NCBI RefSeq assembly: GCF_030063415.1
Contig: NZ_JASITA010000026.1
Coordinates: 1-64,000 of the forward strand
Source of the DNA: Streptomyces sp. H27-C3
GTDB taxonomy: Bacteria > Actinomycetota > Actinomycetes > Streptomycetales > Streptomycetaceae
Length of the DNA: 64,000 bases
Direction of reading: 5' to 3'
The notes under the pieces were generated by a model. The model was not told the DNA's origin. It was given only the letters and a program-made list of their open reading frames with translations, and searched no databases. How positions within the stretch are numbered: position 1 is the stretch's first letter; each line of letters opens with the position of its first letter. Position numbers and translations under genes: made by a program. Positions 8,286 to 17,573 of the stretch are shown in pieces.

Positions 8286-9532
8286 TCAGGTTCGAGCGTC
8301 GCCGGCCCGGCGAGGCGATGGGCGGTTGCCGCTTCCGCCCGCCGAGAGCTCACCCGCACCCGCCACCGCTCTCTCCGGCCGCATCCCCAACCCCGCCGCC
8401 ACCAGCAGCAGTCCGCCCAGCATCACGAACGGCGCCGCCGTGCCCGCCACCCCGGCCACCAGGCCCGCCGACGCCGGGGCCGCGACCTGGCCGAGGCGGT
8501 TGCCCGTGAGGCGTAGGGCCAGGGCCGTGGAGCGGGCTTCGGCCGGGGCCGCCTGGACCACCGTGGTCATCGACAGGGGCTGACCCACGCCCAGGCAGAA
8601 GCCGAGCGCCACCAGCATTAGCGCGAGCCCCCACACCGGGACCGGCAGCGCGACGCCCGCGCACAGCAGGGCCGCCAGTAGGCACGTCACCGTCAACAGG
8701 GCTCGGCGGCCCACCAGTCGGAGCATGGGGGTCATCACCAGACGGCACGCGATCGTCGCCGCGGCCCGCAGGCTGAGCAGGATGCCGATCGTGGCGGGGG
8801 CGATGCCCCGGTGTTCGCCGACGACCGGGAGGTACGCGGTCAGGATGTCGGTCGTGGACAGGACGGCGAGGCTGATGAAGATGCCCGCCGATACCCCGCG
8901 CGTCCGCAGGATGCGGTGTACGGGGACCTTGGTCCGCTCCGGAGATGCCTTTGTCGGGGCGCGGTGCTCGATGCGCCACAGTGCCGCGAACGACACCGCC
9001 GCGACGCCCGCCGAGACGACCAGGGCGAGTGCGCTCGTACGGGCCATCGCGCCGTCGTACCCCGAGACCAGCAGCCCGGCCGCGACCGGGCCGACGAGCT
9101 GGCCGAGAGAGGCGCGGATGGTGAAGTGGCCGAAGTTTCGGTCCTGTTCGGCCGGGGCCGACTGGCGGGCCACGATCGACTGGGCGCCGATGACGAAGCA
9201 GAGGTGGCCGAGGCCCATCACCCCGCTCCAAGCGGCCATCGCCGGCGAGGAGTTCGCCATACCGCTGAGCGCGCACCCGGCGGCGATCAGGACGACTCCG
9301 GCGGGCAGCAGCGGGGCGCAGCGGCCGTGGTCCGTCCTGCGGCCGAGCGGTACGGCGGCGAACAGGGGCAGCAGCGCGTACACACCCGCGATCACACCGA
9401 TCGCACGCTCGTCCGCCCCCAGCGCCAGCGCCCGGTAGGACACCGCGGGCGCGCAATCGACACCGCGGCCTGCGCGAAGCTGAACGCGATGACGAGGCGC
9501 AGCAACCAGGCCCTGCTGCCCGTTGTTCCCAT
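8286..9532 (-). CDS. MFS transporter, apparently split by a single-base frameshift
   Basis: The frame ending at 8286 encodes an 11- to 12-helix major facilitator protein with a GRRTDHGRC loop after its second helix. Read from the GTG at 9443 alone it lacks the first helix. That helix is encoded in the next frame from the ATG at 9532 (AWLLRLVIAFSFAQAAVSIARP). Re-reading one base near 9446 joins the parts as ARP-AVSYRALALG, so one base is missing relative to an intact gene. The ATG at 9532 overlaps the stop of the CitMHS gene by 1 bp. The exported compound is unknown. Confidence 0.85.
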
Positions 9533-10938
9533 CAGACGATGCCGAAGAGGATTCCGGCGCCGAGCACCACCAGCGAGGTGAGCGCGGCCCACTTCACGGT
9601 GAACTTGGTGTGGTCGCCGAACTCCACCTTGGCCATGCCGACCAGGACGTACACGGCGGGAACGAGCGGGCTCGACATGTGCAGGGCCTGACCCGCCAGC
9701 GAGGCGCGGGCGATCTCCAGCGACGAGACGCCGTGCGCGGCGCCGGCCTCGGCGAGGACGGGCAGGACGCCGAAGTAGAAGCCGTCGTTCGACATGAAGT
9801 AGGTGAGCGGGAGGCTCAGCAGGCCGGTGACGATGCCCATATGCGGGCCCATGCCCTCGGGGATGGCGCCGACCAGCCAGTCGGCCATGTGCTCGACCAT
9901 GCCGGTGCCGGTGAGGACGCCGGTGAAGACGGCCGCGGCGAAGACCATGCCGGAGACATTGAGGACGTTGTCGGCGTGGGCGGCGATACGGGCCCGCTGC
10001 TCCTTCATGTTCGGATAGTTGACTGTCAGCGCGAGTGCCGCACCGAGGAGGAAGAGGACCGGGATCGGCAGCAGCTCCATGATCATGGCGGCGAGCAGGA
10101 CGATGGTCATGCCCGCGTTGAACCAGTAGAGCTTGGGGCGCAGGGTGTCGCGGTTCGGGTCGAGGCCCTGGAAGCCGTCGTCGTCCGCGGGGAGTGCGTC
10201 CGTACCGTCGACGCCTGCGCCGCCGACGATCTTGCGGCTCTCGGAGCCCCCGCCACCGGCCGTGACCAGGACCGTCTCGGTCTCCTTCTCGCTGTCCGTC
10301 TGGACGACCTCGTCGAGCGAGAGGTATCCGAGCCGCTTGCGCTCCCGCTTGCCCAGTACGAAGGCGAGGATGAAGACGAAGAGCAGGCCGACGCCCAGCG
10401 CCGGGATCATCGGGACGAAGATGTCGGCCGCGTCCAGCTTGAGCGCGGTGGCCGCGCGGGCCGTGGGGCCGCCCCAGGGGAGGGTGTTCATCACGCCGTT
10501 CGCGGTGGCGGCCACGCCGGTCATCACCACCAGGCTCATGCCGAGCCGCTTGTACAGCGGGTACATGGCCGAGACCGTGATCATGAAGGTGGTCGAGCCG
10601 TCGCCGTCGAGCGAGACGATCGCGGCGAGCACGGCCGTACCGACAACGATCCTCAGCGGGTCCGCCTTGCAGAAGCGCAGGATGCCCCGGACGATCGGGT
10701 CGAACAGGCCGACGTCGATCATCACGCCGAAGTAGACGATGGCGAACATCAGCATCGCGGCGGTCGGCGCGAGGTTCCCGACCCCTTCGAGGACGTACTC
10801 GCCGAGCTTCGAGCCCTGCCCGACGAACACACAGAAGAGTGCCGGGATCAGCACCAGCGCCGCGATGGGCGACATCTTCTTCATCATGATCAGGACCAGA
10901 AAGGTCGCAATCATGGCGAATCCGAGGATGGTCAGCAT
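9532..10938 (-). CDS. CitMHS-family citrate/divalent-metal symporter
   Basis: This 468-aa polytopic membrane protein matches the CitMHS family, which imports citrate complexed with Mg2+ or Ca2+ using protons. Features include about 12 hydrophobic helices, the SLDGDGSTTFMITVSAMYPLY segment in the first half and a charged central cytoplasmic loop around residues 205-265. It is probably the first gene of a leftward transcript with the MFS gene, which begins at its stop codon (TGATG). An inverted repeat lies just upstream (10947-10999). Confidence 0.9.
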   Translation of the reverse strand: MLTILGFAMIATFLVLIMMKKMSPIAALVLIPALFCVFVGQGSKLGEYVLEGVGNLAPTAAMLMFAIVYFGVMIDVGLFDPIVRGILRFCKADPLRIVVGTAVLAAIVSLDGDGSTTFMITVSAMYPLYKRLGMSLVVMTGVAATANGVMNTLPWGGPTARAATALKLDAADIFVPMIPALGVGLLFVFILAFVLGKRERKRLGYLSLDEVVQTDSEKETETVLVTAGGGGSESRKIVGGAGVDGTDALPADDDGFQGLDPNRDTLRPKLYWFNAGMTIVLLAAMIMELLPIPVLFLLGAALALTVNYPNMKEQRARIAAHADNVLNVSGMVFAAAVFTGVLTGTGMVEHMADWLVGAIPEGMGPHMGIVTGLLSLPLTYFMSNDGFYFGVLPVLAEAGAAHGVSSLEIARASLAGQALHMSSPLVPAVYVLVGMAKVEFGDHTKFTVKWAALTSLVVLGAGILFGIV

Positions 10939-10946
10939 GTGAGGTA

Positions 10947-10999
10947 CCTAACGTTCGCCGTTGAACTTCCACCAGACCCGGCGGTTTGTTGACGTTAGG
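10947..10999. promoter_or_regulatory. Inverted repeat upstream of the CitMHS gene
   Basis: CCTAACGT at 10947-10954 and its exact reverse complement ACGTTAGG at 10992-10999 flank the 5' region of the CitMHS gene, separated by 37 nt. The placement fits a regulator-binding dyad or DNA loop controlling transport, but 8-bp arms could be chance. Confidence 0.35.
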
Positions 11000-11058
11000 T
11001 CGCGCTACCGCGCGTTAACAAGATGTTGACATGCGAGCAATACGAGCAAAACCCCAGG

Positions 11059-13284
11059 TCATCCCAGAGGTGCTACTTCCACGGGGAATCCGTTGAGCAC
11101 GGAGGTGCCGGACAGCGGGTCGAGCAGGGACCCGTCGAGGAGCTGGTTCACGTTGACGCCGGGGGTCGCGGCGGCGACCGACATCCGGACGCCGGCCCGG
11201 CTGTGGCCCCAGCCGTGCGGCAGGCTCACCACCCCGGTGCGCACCGCGTCGGTCACCTCGACCGGGACCTCCAACTGCCCGCCATCGGCGCTGACTCGCG
11301 CCTGCCCGCCGTCGGTCAGTCCAAGGCGCCCCGCGTCGTCCGGGTGGACCTGGAGGGTGCAGCGGTTGCTGCCGCCGGCCAGCGCCGGGATGTTGTGCAT
11401 CCAGCTGTTGTTGGACCGCAGATGGCGGCGGCCGACGAGGACGAACCCGGCGGGCCGCTCGTCGAGCGTGCGCCGCAGCCGGGGCAGATCGTCGGCGATC
11501 GGGGCGGGGAACAGCTCGATCCGGCCGCTGCGGGTCTTGAGTACCTGGGGGATGCGCGGCTTCAGCGGGCCGAGGTCGATGCCGTGAGGGTGCGCGAGGA
11601 GCCGCTCCAGGCTCAGCCCGTCCTGTACCGCGCCGAATCCGTCGCCGTACGGGCCGAGGCGCAGCATCAGGTCGAGGCGCCGCTCGGGGCCGGTGCGCCC
11701 GGTGAGCTGCCCGGCCAGCTCCTGCGCGTCGCGGCCGTGGACGGGTGAGTGGGCGGTGGCGACGGCCTTGTCCAGCGTCTGGCCGATGGCGAGCGCGTCG
11801 ACGGCTTCCGGCTCCGCGCCGTGCATCCCATTGACGGCGAGGATGAGCCTGGCGTGGATCTCGCTCTCGTCGAGCCGGCCGTCCTCCAGGGGGACGGCGG
11901 GCCGGGTGTAGCGGACCTGGTTGTGCACGGCGAAGCCGTTGAAGGCGAAGTCGTGGTGTGCGCTCTGCACGGGCGGCGGCGGGGGCAGTACGACGTCGGC
12001 GTGGCGCGAGGTCTCGTTGAGGTACGGGTCGACGCTGACCAGGAAGTCGAGCCCGGCCAGCGCCTCGTCGAGCCGGTCCCCGTCGGGCGCGGACAACACC
12101 GGGTTGGCGGCGACGGTGATCACCGCCCGGATGCGCCCCTCCCCCGGTGTCAGGATCTCCTCGGCGAGCGCCGCGCTCGGGAACTCGCCCTTGGCCTCGG
12201 GGTGTCCGCTCACCCTGCTGCGCCACCGGCCGAGCGCGAAGCCCTTGCCGGGCCCGGCGGGGCGGGGCGTGCTCGCGGTGGCGGCGAGCGGGAAGAGGAC
12301 GCCGCCGGGACGGTCGAGGTTGCCGGTGATGATGTTGAGTACGTCGACCAGCCAGTTGGCCAGGGTGCCGAACTCGACGGTGGAGCTGCCGACGCGCCCG
12401 TACACGGCGGCGGTGGGTGCGGCGGCCAGGGCGCGGGCGATGCCCCGGATCTCGTCGGCCGGTACGTCGCAGGCCGCAGCGACGGCTTCCGGCGTGAAGT
12501 CCCTTACGGCGTCGCGGACTTCGTCCATGCCCTCGATGTGCTCCTTCAGCACGCCGGGCGCGGTGAGCTTCTCCTCGAAGAGGACCTGCGCGAGGGCGGC
12601 GAGCAGCAGGGCATCGGTGCCGGGCCGGATCGGGACGTGCTGGTCGGCGATTTTGGCGGTGCGGGTGCGGCGGGGGTCGACGACGACGAGTGTGCCGCCG
12701 CGCCGGCGCAGGGCCTTGAGCTTGCCGGGGAAGTCGGGGGCAGTGCACAGGCTGCCGTTGGAGTCGAGCGGGTTGGCGCCGAGGAGCAGCAGATGATCCG
12801 TACGATCCAGGTCGGGCACCGGGATGGCGAAGGCGTCGCCGAAGAGCAGACCGCTGGAGACGTGCTTGGGCATCTGGTCGAGCGTGCTGGCCGTGAAGAT
12901 GTTGCGGGTGCGCAGGGCGCCGAGCAGGAGGGGCGGGTAGAGCGCGCCGGCCATGGTGTGGACATTGGGGTTGCCGAGGACCACGCCGACGGCGTTCCCT
13001 CCGTGCTGCTCGACGATCGGCCGCAGCCGGGCTGCGATCAAGTCGAAAGCCTCGCTCCAGCTCGCGTCCTGGAGCTTCCCGTCCTTGCGGACGAGGGGGC
13101 GGCGCAGCCGGTCGGGGTCGGCGTCGACCTCCGCGAAGGCGGCGCCCTTGGGGCAGATGAATCCCTGGCTGAAGACGTCGTCCCGGTCACCGCGGGCGCC
13201 GGTGACCGTGCTCCCCTCGATGGTGAGGGTGAGGCCGCAGGTGGCTTCGCAGAGGGGGCAGATGCGCAGGGCGGTACGGGACAC
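11059..13284 (-). CDS. Molybdopterin-dependent oxidoreductase with N-terminal 4Fe-4S site
   Basis: I place the start at the GTG at 13284, preceded by GGGAGG, giving 741 aa; a longer reading from 13401 adds a non-conserved leader. The N-terminus has the 4Fe-4S motif CPLCEATCG plus a fourth Cys in FICPKG. The molybdopterin dinucleotide-binding regions follow (PNVHTMAGALYPPLLLGALR, LLLLGANPLDSNGS) and a C-terminal dinucleotide-binding domain begins near SNNSWMHN. It resembles formate dehydrogenase or nitrate reductase-type catalytic subunits. No signal peptide or partner subunit is adjacent, so it is probably cytoplasmic. The substrate is unknown. Confidence 0.9.
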   Translation of the reverse strand: MSRTALRICPLCEATCGLTLTIEGSTVTGARGDRDDVFSQGFICPKGAAFAEVDADPDRLRRPLVRKDGKLQDASWSEAFDLIAARLRPIVEQHGGNAVGVVLGNPNVHTMAGALYPPLLLGALRTRNIFTASTLDQMPKHVSSGLLFGDAFAIPVPDLDRTDHLLLLGANPLDSNGSLCTAPDFPGKLKALRRRGGTLVVVDPRRTRTAKIADQHVPIRPGTDALLLAALAQVLFEEKLTAPGVLKEHIEGMDEVRDAVRDFTPEAVAAACDVPADEIRGIARALAAAPTAAVYGRVGSSTVEFGTLANWLVDVLNIITGNLDRPGGVLFPLAATASTPRPAGPGKGFALGRWRSRVSGHPEAKGEFPSAALAEEILTPGEGRIRAVITVAANPVLSAPDGDRLDEALAGLDFLVSVDPYLNETSRHADVVLPPPPPVQSAHHDFAFNGFAVHNQVRYTRPAVPLEDGRLDESEIHARLILAVNGMHGAEPEAVDALAIGQTLDKAVATAHSPVHGRDAQELAGQLTGRTGPERRLDLMLRLGPYGDGFGAVQDGLSLERLLAHPHGIDLGPLKPRIPQVLKTRSGRIELFPAPIADDLPRLRRTLDERPAGFVLVGRRHLRSNNSWMHNIPALAGGSNRCTLQVHPDDAGRLGLTDGGQARVSADGGQLEVPVEVTDAVRTGVVSLPHGWGHSRAGVRMSVAAATPGVNVNQLLDGSLLDPLSGTSVLNGFPVEVAPLG

Positions 13285-13410
13285 GGAGCCCTCCCGGGGC
13301 GGTGGCGTACAGACACGGCGTGCGGACGGCGCGACGTACTGAGGGCACGGCCCACGTACAGCCGCGTACAGGCACCACCGAGCATACCGACCAGTACGCA
13401 CGGTGGGGAG

Positions 13411-14028
13411 TCATGGGAGCGTACGAGCGAGATACGCCCGCAGCAGCTCCCGGGTCTCGGTGATGATCCCCGGATCGCCCGACGGGTCGGAGCGGAACGC
13501 GAGTTGCAGGAGCGCGTCGGTGGCCTCGACCGCCACCAGGACGCTGCGGCGCAACGCCTCGTCCGGGTTGCGGCCGAGGTGCCCCGCGAGCAGGCCGGTG
13601 AGACGGTCGGCGACCCGGTGGTTGGGATCGGCGGCCGGGCCGCCCACCGGGATCTGCACGCCGAAGTCGACGAGGGCGAAGCCCGCGGAGGTGCGTTTCA
13701 TGTCGATGTACTCGTCGAGGATCGCGTCGATGGCGCCGCGCCAGTCGCCGGGCGGTACGGCGGCGACGCGGTGGCCGATCCGCTCGGCGTAGCTGTCGAG
13801 ATTGCGCCGGGCCAGGGCGTCCGCCATGGCGCGTTTGTTGTCGAAGAAGCGGTAGACGGAGCCGATGGGCACCTCGGCGCGGGCGGCGACGGCCCGGGTG
13901 CTCAGGCCGTCGTACCCGGTCTCGTCGAGGAGCTCCGCGCAGGCGTCCAGGATCCGGGCGAGCCGGTCGGCGCTGCGCTGCTGCACAGGGGTCCGGCGGA
14001 GTGGGTTCGCCGGCGGCACGGGCTCCAT
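13411..14028 (-). CDS. TetR-family transcriptional regulator
   Basis: From the ATG at 14028 this is a 205-aa TetR protein. The N-terminal helix-turn-helix is clear (RILDACAELLDETGYDGLSTRAVAARAEVPIGSVYRFFDNKRAM), followed by an all-helical ligand domain. Its gene is divergent from hmgA. A perfect 10-bp inverted repeat at 14126-14155 lies between them, so this protein is the leading candidate to bind it. It may also control the molybdopterin oxidoreductase gene, 126 bp downstream on the same strand. Confidence 0.9.
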   Translation of the reverse strand: MEPVPPANPLRRTPVQQRSADRLARILDACAELLDETGYDGLSTRAVAARAEVPIGSVYRFFDNKRAMADALARRNLDSYAERIGHRVAAVPPGDWRGAIDAILDEYIDMKRTSAGFALVDFGVQIPVGGPAADPNHRVADRLTGLLAGHLGRNPDEALRRSVLVAVEATDALLQLAFRSDPSGDPGIITETRELLRAYLARTLP

Positions 14029-14110
14029 GGGCCGATCATCTCGCGCCCGTCCTCGCGCGCGACCCGCGAACCGTGTGAATTCCGGGAGTGATCGCGTGGC
14101 GTGCCACCCG

Positions 14111-14139
14111 TTGACGCACAGGGCGAGGAATCCTACTGT
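14111..14139 (+). promoter_or_regulatory. Probable hmgA promoter
   Basis: TTGACG (14111-14116) and TACTGT (14134-14139) are separated by 17 nt, a good match to a housekeeping sigma promoter. A start point near 14146 would give a leader of about 30 nt with GGGAG before the hmgA ATG. The -10 box lies on the left arm of the inverted repeat, so bound repressor would block it. Confidence 0.6.
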
Positions 14140-14155
14140 CAAGCATAGGATTCCT
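14126..14155. promoter_or_regulatory. Perfect palindromic operator in the TetR/hmgA intergenic region
   Basis: AGGAATCCTA (14126-14135) and its exact reverse complement TAGGATTCCT (14146-14155) are separated by 10 nt. It covers the -10 region and start site of the hmgA promoter and lies 98 bp from the TetR gene start. The size and symmetry suit a TetR dimer pair; binding by the downstream GntR regulator is an alternative. Confidence 0.7.
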
Positions 14156-14174
14156 TCGGCACCGGGAGCGGACC

Positions 14175-15494
14175 ATGAACGGCATCGAGCAGGCGAGGAA
14201 AACGGCCGAGGCTCTGGCCCATTCCTCGGGCTTCGGCAACGAACACAGCTCGGAGGCAGTTCCCGGCGCCCTGCCGCACGGCCGGAACTCGCCGCAGCGC
14301 GCACCGCTCGGCCTGTACGCCGAGCAGCTCAGCGGCAGCGCCTTCACCGAGCCGCGCGCCCACAACCACCGCTCGTGGCTGTACCGGATCAGGCCCTCGG
14401 CCGCGCACCCGCCGTTCGTACGGGTCGACAACGGCGGCATCCGCAGCGCGCCCTTCACCGAGACCGTCCCCGACCCCAACCGGCTGCGCTGGAACCCCCT
14501 GCCGGAGCCCGCGCCCGGCACCGACTTTCTGGCAGGTCTGTGGACTCTGGGCGGCAACGGTGACGCGACCCAGCGCACCGGCATGGCCGTACACCTCTAC
14601 CACGCCAACTCCTCCATGGCGGAGCGGGTGTTCAGCGACGCCGACGGCGAACTGCTGATCGTCCCGGAGCGCGGCGGTCTGCTGCTGCGCACCGAATTCG
14701 GTCTGCTGCGCGCCGAGCCTGGCCACATCGCCCTGATCCCGCGCGGGGTACGTTTCCGCGTCGAGCTGCTCGACGGGAGTGCCCGCGGTTACATCTGTGA
14801 GAACTACGGGCAGCCCTTCCAGCTCCCCGACCTGGGCCCGATCGGCGCCAACGGCCTTGCCAACGCACGGGACTTCCTGGCCCCGGTCGCTGCGTACGAG
14901 GACACCGAAGGCCCGGTGGAGGTGGTCAACAAGTTCTGCGGGAACCTCTGGTCGGCGACCTACGACCACTCGCCCCTCGATGTCGTCGCCTGGCACGGCA
15001 ACCACGTCCCGTACGTCTACGACCTGCACCGTTTCAATGTCCTTGGCTCCATCAGCTACGACCACCCGGATCCGTCGATCTTCACCGTGCTGACCTCGCC
15101 GTCCGACACCCCGGGCCTGGCCGGCGTCGACTTCGTGGTCTTCGCGCCGCGCTGGCTGGTCGGTGAGGACACCTTCCGCCCGCCGTACTTCCACCGCAAT
15201 GTGATGAGCGAGTACATGGGCCTGATCGAGGGCGCCTACGACGCGAAGGCCGAGGGCTTCGTCCCCGGCGGCGGCTCGCTGCACAACATGATGTCCGCGC
15301 ACGGGCCCGACCGGGAGACGTTCGACCGGGCGAGCGCCGCGGAGCTGAAGCCGCAGAAGATCGACGACGGGCTGGCCTTCATGTTCGAGACGCGCTGGCC
15401 GGTGACGGCCACCGGGCAGGCGGCGAACGCCGGTCATCTGCAGACGTCGTACGACGACGTGTGGCAGGGTCTGCAACGCCACTTCCGGTCGTAG
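14175..15494 (+). CDS. hmgA: Homogentisate 1,2-dioxygenase
   Basis: This 439-aa protein matches homogentisate 1,2-dioxygenase along its full length. The N-terminus SSGFGNEHSSEAVPGALPHG is diagnostic, and the Fe(II)-binding region includes PPYFHRNVMSEYMGLI and GGGSLHNMMSAHGPD. The enzyme opens the ring of homogentisate to maleylacetoacetate in cytoplasmic tyrosine and phenylalanine breakdown. The start has GGGAG 5 nt upstream. A palindromic operator covers the promoter and a GntR regulator follows. Fumarylacetoacetase and maleylacetoacetate isomerase genes are not in this window. Confidence 0.97.
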   Translation: MNGIEQARKTAEALAHSSGFGNEHSSEAVPGALPHGRNSPQRAPLGLYAEQLSGSAFTEPRAHNHRSWLYRIRPSAAHPPFVRVDNGGIRSAPFTETVPDPNRLRWNPLPEPAPGTDFLAGLWTLGGNGDATQRTGMAVHLYHANSSMAERVFSDADGELLIVPERGGLLLRTEFGLLRAEPGHIALIPRGVRFRVELLDGSARGYICENYGQPFQLPDLGPIGANGLANARDFLAPVAAYEDTEGPVEVVNKFCGNLWSATYDHSPLDVVAWHGNHVPYVYDLHRFNVLGSISYDHPDPSIFTVLTSPSDTPGLAGVDFVVFAPRWLVGEDTFRPPYFHRNVMSEYMGLIEGAYDAKAEGFVPGGGSLHNMMSAHGPDRETFDRASAAELKPQKIDDGLAFMFETRWPVTATGQAANAGHLQTSYDDVWQGLQRHFRS

Positions 15495-15542
15495 CCCTGG
15501 CACACCAAGCCGCAGCCCTGCCGTCCCCCTCGGAGAAGACCC

Positions 15543-16292
15543 TTGACCGCCTTCGCCCCCGACTCGCTGGTCCTGAACCGGAAGCTTCCGCTCTGGTATC
15601 AGGTCTCGCAGTCCCTGCGCGCCTCCATACTGGGCCGCTCACCCGGCGCGTCGCTGCGGCTGCCCACCGAGGAGCAGCTCGCCACGCACTACGGGGTGAG
15701 CGTGCTCACCATGCGCCAGGCACTCAAGGAGCTGGAGGCGGAGGGCCTGATCAGCAGGCACCGGCGGCGCGGCACCTTCATCGAGCCGGGTGCGCGCCGG
15801 GGCGCCCCGCGCAAGCTGCTCGGCTCGATCGACGCGATCGTGGCCCAGCAGTCGGGTGAGCTGACGACGATCCTGGGCCAAGGGCCGGCGCCCGTCCCCG
15901 GCGAACTCGTCGAGTACTTCCCGGACGTCGCCGAAGTCGTCCTGTACAAGCGGCTGCGCTGCGACGGTGAGAGCGGCGAGCCCACCAACTGGGCGGAGAA
16001 CGCGGTGCGTTCGGAGATCGCAGCATCGGTGGACATCGCCGATCTTGAGCGCTGGCCGATGACCAAGGTGCTGCGCGACGTCGTCGGAGTGCGGATCAGC
16101 AAGATCACCGACACGGTCGAGGCCACACTTGCCGACCCCGTCACCGCCGACCTTTTGAAGGTCCCGCTGCTCAGCCCGATCCTGCACTACACGGGCGTGA
16201 CATACGACCAGGACGGCCGGGTGGTGGACGTGGCCCGCATCCGCTACCGGGGCGACCGCTTCTCCTTCTCGGTGACGCTCGACGCGCACTGA
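15543..16292 (+). CDS. GntR-family regulator with UTRA domain
   Basis: This 249-aa protein begins at a TTG codon. The winged helix-turn-helix is PLWYQVSQSLRASILGR followed by LPTEEQLATHYGVSVLTMRQ, and the C-terminal two-thirds resembles the UTRA effector-binding domain. It follows hmgA by 48 bp in the same direction and may be co-transcribed, which would make it a local regulator of homogentisate or aromatic breakdown. The effector is unknown. Confidence 0.9.
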   Translation: MTAFAPDSLVLNRKLPLWYQVSQSLRASILGRSPGASLRLPTEEQLATHYGVSVLTMRQALKELEAEGLISRHRRRGTFIEPGARRGAPRKLLGSIDAIVAQQSGELTTILGQGPAPVPGELVEYFPDVAEVVLYKRLRCDGESGEPTNWAENAVRSEIAASVDIADLERWPMTKVLRDVVGVRISKITDTVEATLADPVTADLLKVPLLSPILHYTGVTYDQDGRVVDVARIRYRGDRFSFSVTLDAH

Positions 16293-16346
16293 GCCGGACC
16301 GATGGCGGCCTCGACGCGCAGCGGCTCCGGCAGGGAGGATGTCCGG

Positions 16347-17573
16347 ATGACGGCGACGCGGTCGGGCGGCGCGACCGGGACCGACCCGCTCGCGGAGGCA
16401 CCGCTGCTCGACGAACTGATGCCCTGGTCGGTGGCGCCCCTGCGGCTGGGCCGCCACTGGGTCCTCGCACCGGACATCCGTACACTGCGGGCCCGTTGGG
16501 ACGCGCTGGTACGGGCCGAAGGCCCCGAGCGCGCGGCGCTGTTCCGCGAGAGCCGGGCCCGCACGGTGCGCAGCGCGGTCACCGCGCTGCCGGGGCAGCC
16601 CACCGGGACCGGGGGGTTCGCCAGGGAGCACGGCCCCTGCCCGGAGCCGGTGCGGTTTCTGCACGGGCCGTTCGACGAGCAGTGGCTGATCCCCGACCAC
16701 CGGCTGATCGACGCCGCCCGCCCCGAGCTGTGGCGGGTGGCGGGCGCCGGGCAGCTCTTCGCCGTCGAGCAGGGGTACGTGCCCCGGGCGACGGGGCCCG
16801 CGCTGCTGGTCGGCGCCCTGCTGCCGGACGACCGCTCCCCCGCCGGACGGCCCGCCCGCGTCCGGCCCCTGTACCGCCGCCCGGGCGGGCACGAACCGAA
16901 CCTCGCGCCGGGGCTGACGGAGCTACTGAGCGGCCGTTACGGGCACGCGGTCGCCGCCGACGAGGTGCTGGCCTGGGCGGTCGCCGCCGCGGCCCCCTCC
17001 CCCTCGGGCGCCGTCGTGCCCCTGCCGGCCGACCCCGCGCTCTGGGCGGCGGGCGTCGAGCTCGGCCGCCGCATGACGGCGGTCCAGCTGCGCGGCGCAC
17101 ACGGCGGCGAACGCCCCCGGCTACCCGGCGGCAGGCGCCCCTATGTGCGTACCGCCGTCCCCGATCACCCGCAGGAGCTGAGTTACGACGCGGAGGACGA
17201 GGTCCTGCACATCGGCGAAGGCCGCGTCTCCCCGGTGCCCCCGGCCGCCTGGGACTTCCGGGTGGGCGGGGTGCGGGTGCTCCGCATGTGGTTCGAGCGG
17301 CGTACGGCGCAGGCGGCGCCCGGCACACTGGCGGCGATCCGCCCCACGGGCTGGCCCAAGGAGTGGTCGTCGGAGCTGCTCGAACTCATCACGGTGCTGG
17401 CCCTGCTCGGCGAACTTGACCTCGCGCGCCCCGACCTGGCCGGAGCCAAGCGGATCACCCGCGCCGATCTGTCGGAGGCCGGTGTGCTGCCGGTCCCGGG
17501 AGCGGTCCGGCGCCCAGCGTCCGTACTCGACCATCACGAGGAGGGCCCCGAGGGGCAGTTCGCCCTGCTCTAG
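16347..17573 (+). CDS. Orphan type ISP restriction-modification specificity-like protein
   Basis: The preferred start is the ATG at 16347 (408 aa), which has GGGAGG 8 nt upstream; an ATG at 16302 is also possible. The sequence resembles the C-terminal specificity region of type ISP (LlaBIII-like) enzymes found as single genes in Streptomyces: FDEQWLIPDHRLIDAARPEL, LPGGRRPYV, LHIGEGRVSPVPPAAWDF and TGWPKEWSSELLELI. No helicase, nuclease or methyltransferase motifs are present and no neighbour supplies them. It may have a role unrelated to restriction. The name reflects distant family assignment from memory. Confidence 0.7.
   Translation: MTATRSGGATGTDPLAEAPLLDELMPWSVAPLRLGRHWVLAPDIRTLRARWDALVRAEGPERAALFRESRARTVRSAVTALPGQPTGTGGFAREHGPCPEPVRFLHGPFDEQWLIPDHRLIDAARPELWRVAGAGQLFAVEQGYVPRATGPALLVGALLPDDRSPAGRPARVRPLYRRPGGHEPNLAPGLTELLSGRYGHAVAADEVLAWAVAAAAPSPSGAVVPLPADPALWAAGVELGRRMTAVQLRGAHGGERPRLPGGRRPYVRTAVPDHPQELSYDAEDEVLHIGEGRVSPVPPAAWDFRVGGVRVLRMWFERRTAQAAPGTLAAIRPTGWPKEWSSELLELITVLALLGELDLARPDLAGAKRITRADLSEAGVLPVPGAVRRPASVLDHHEEGPEGQFALL

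Noticed and set aside
9392..10972. Long minus-strand open frame overlapping CitMHS and the MFS start
   Set aside because: Most of it is a shadow of the CitMHS gene; only its last part (from 9532) is real, as the first helix of the frameshifted MFS protein.
11749..14091. Long plus-strand open frame opposite the molybdopterin oxidoreductase and TetR genes
   Set aside because: The opposite strand carries conserved motifs; this frame has none.
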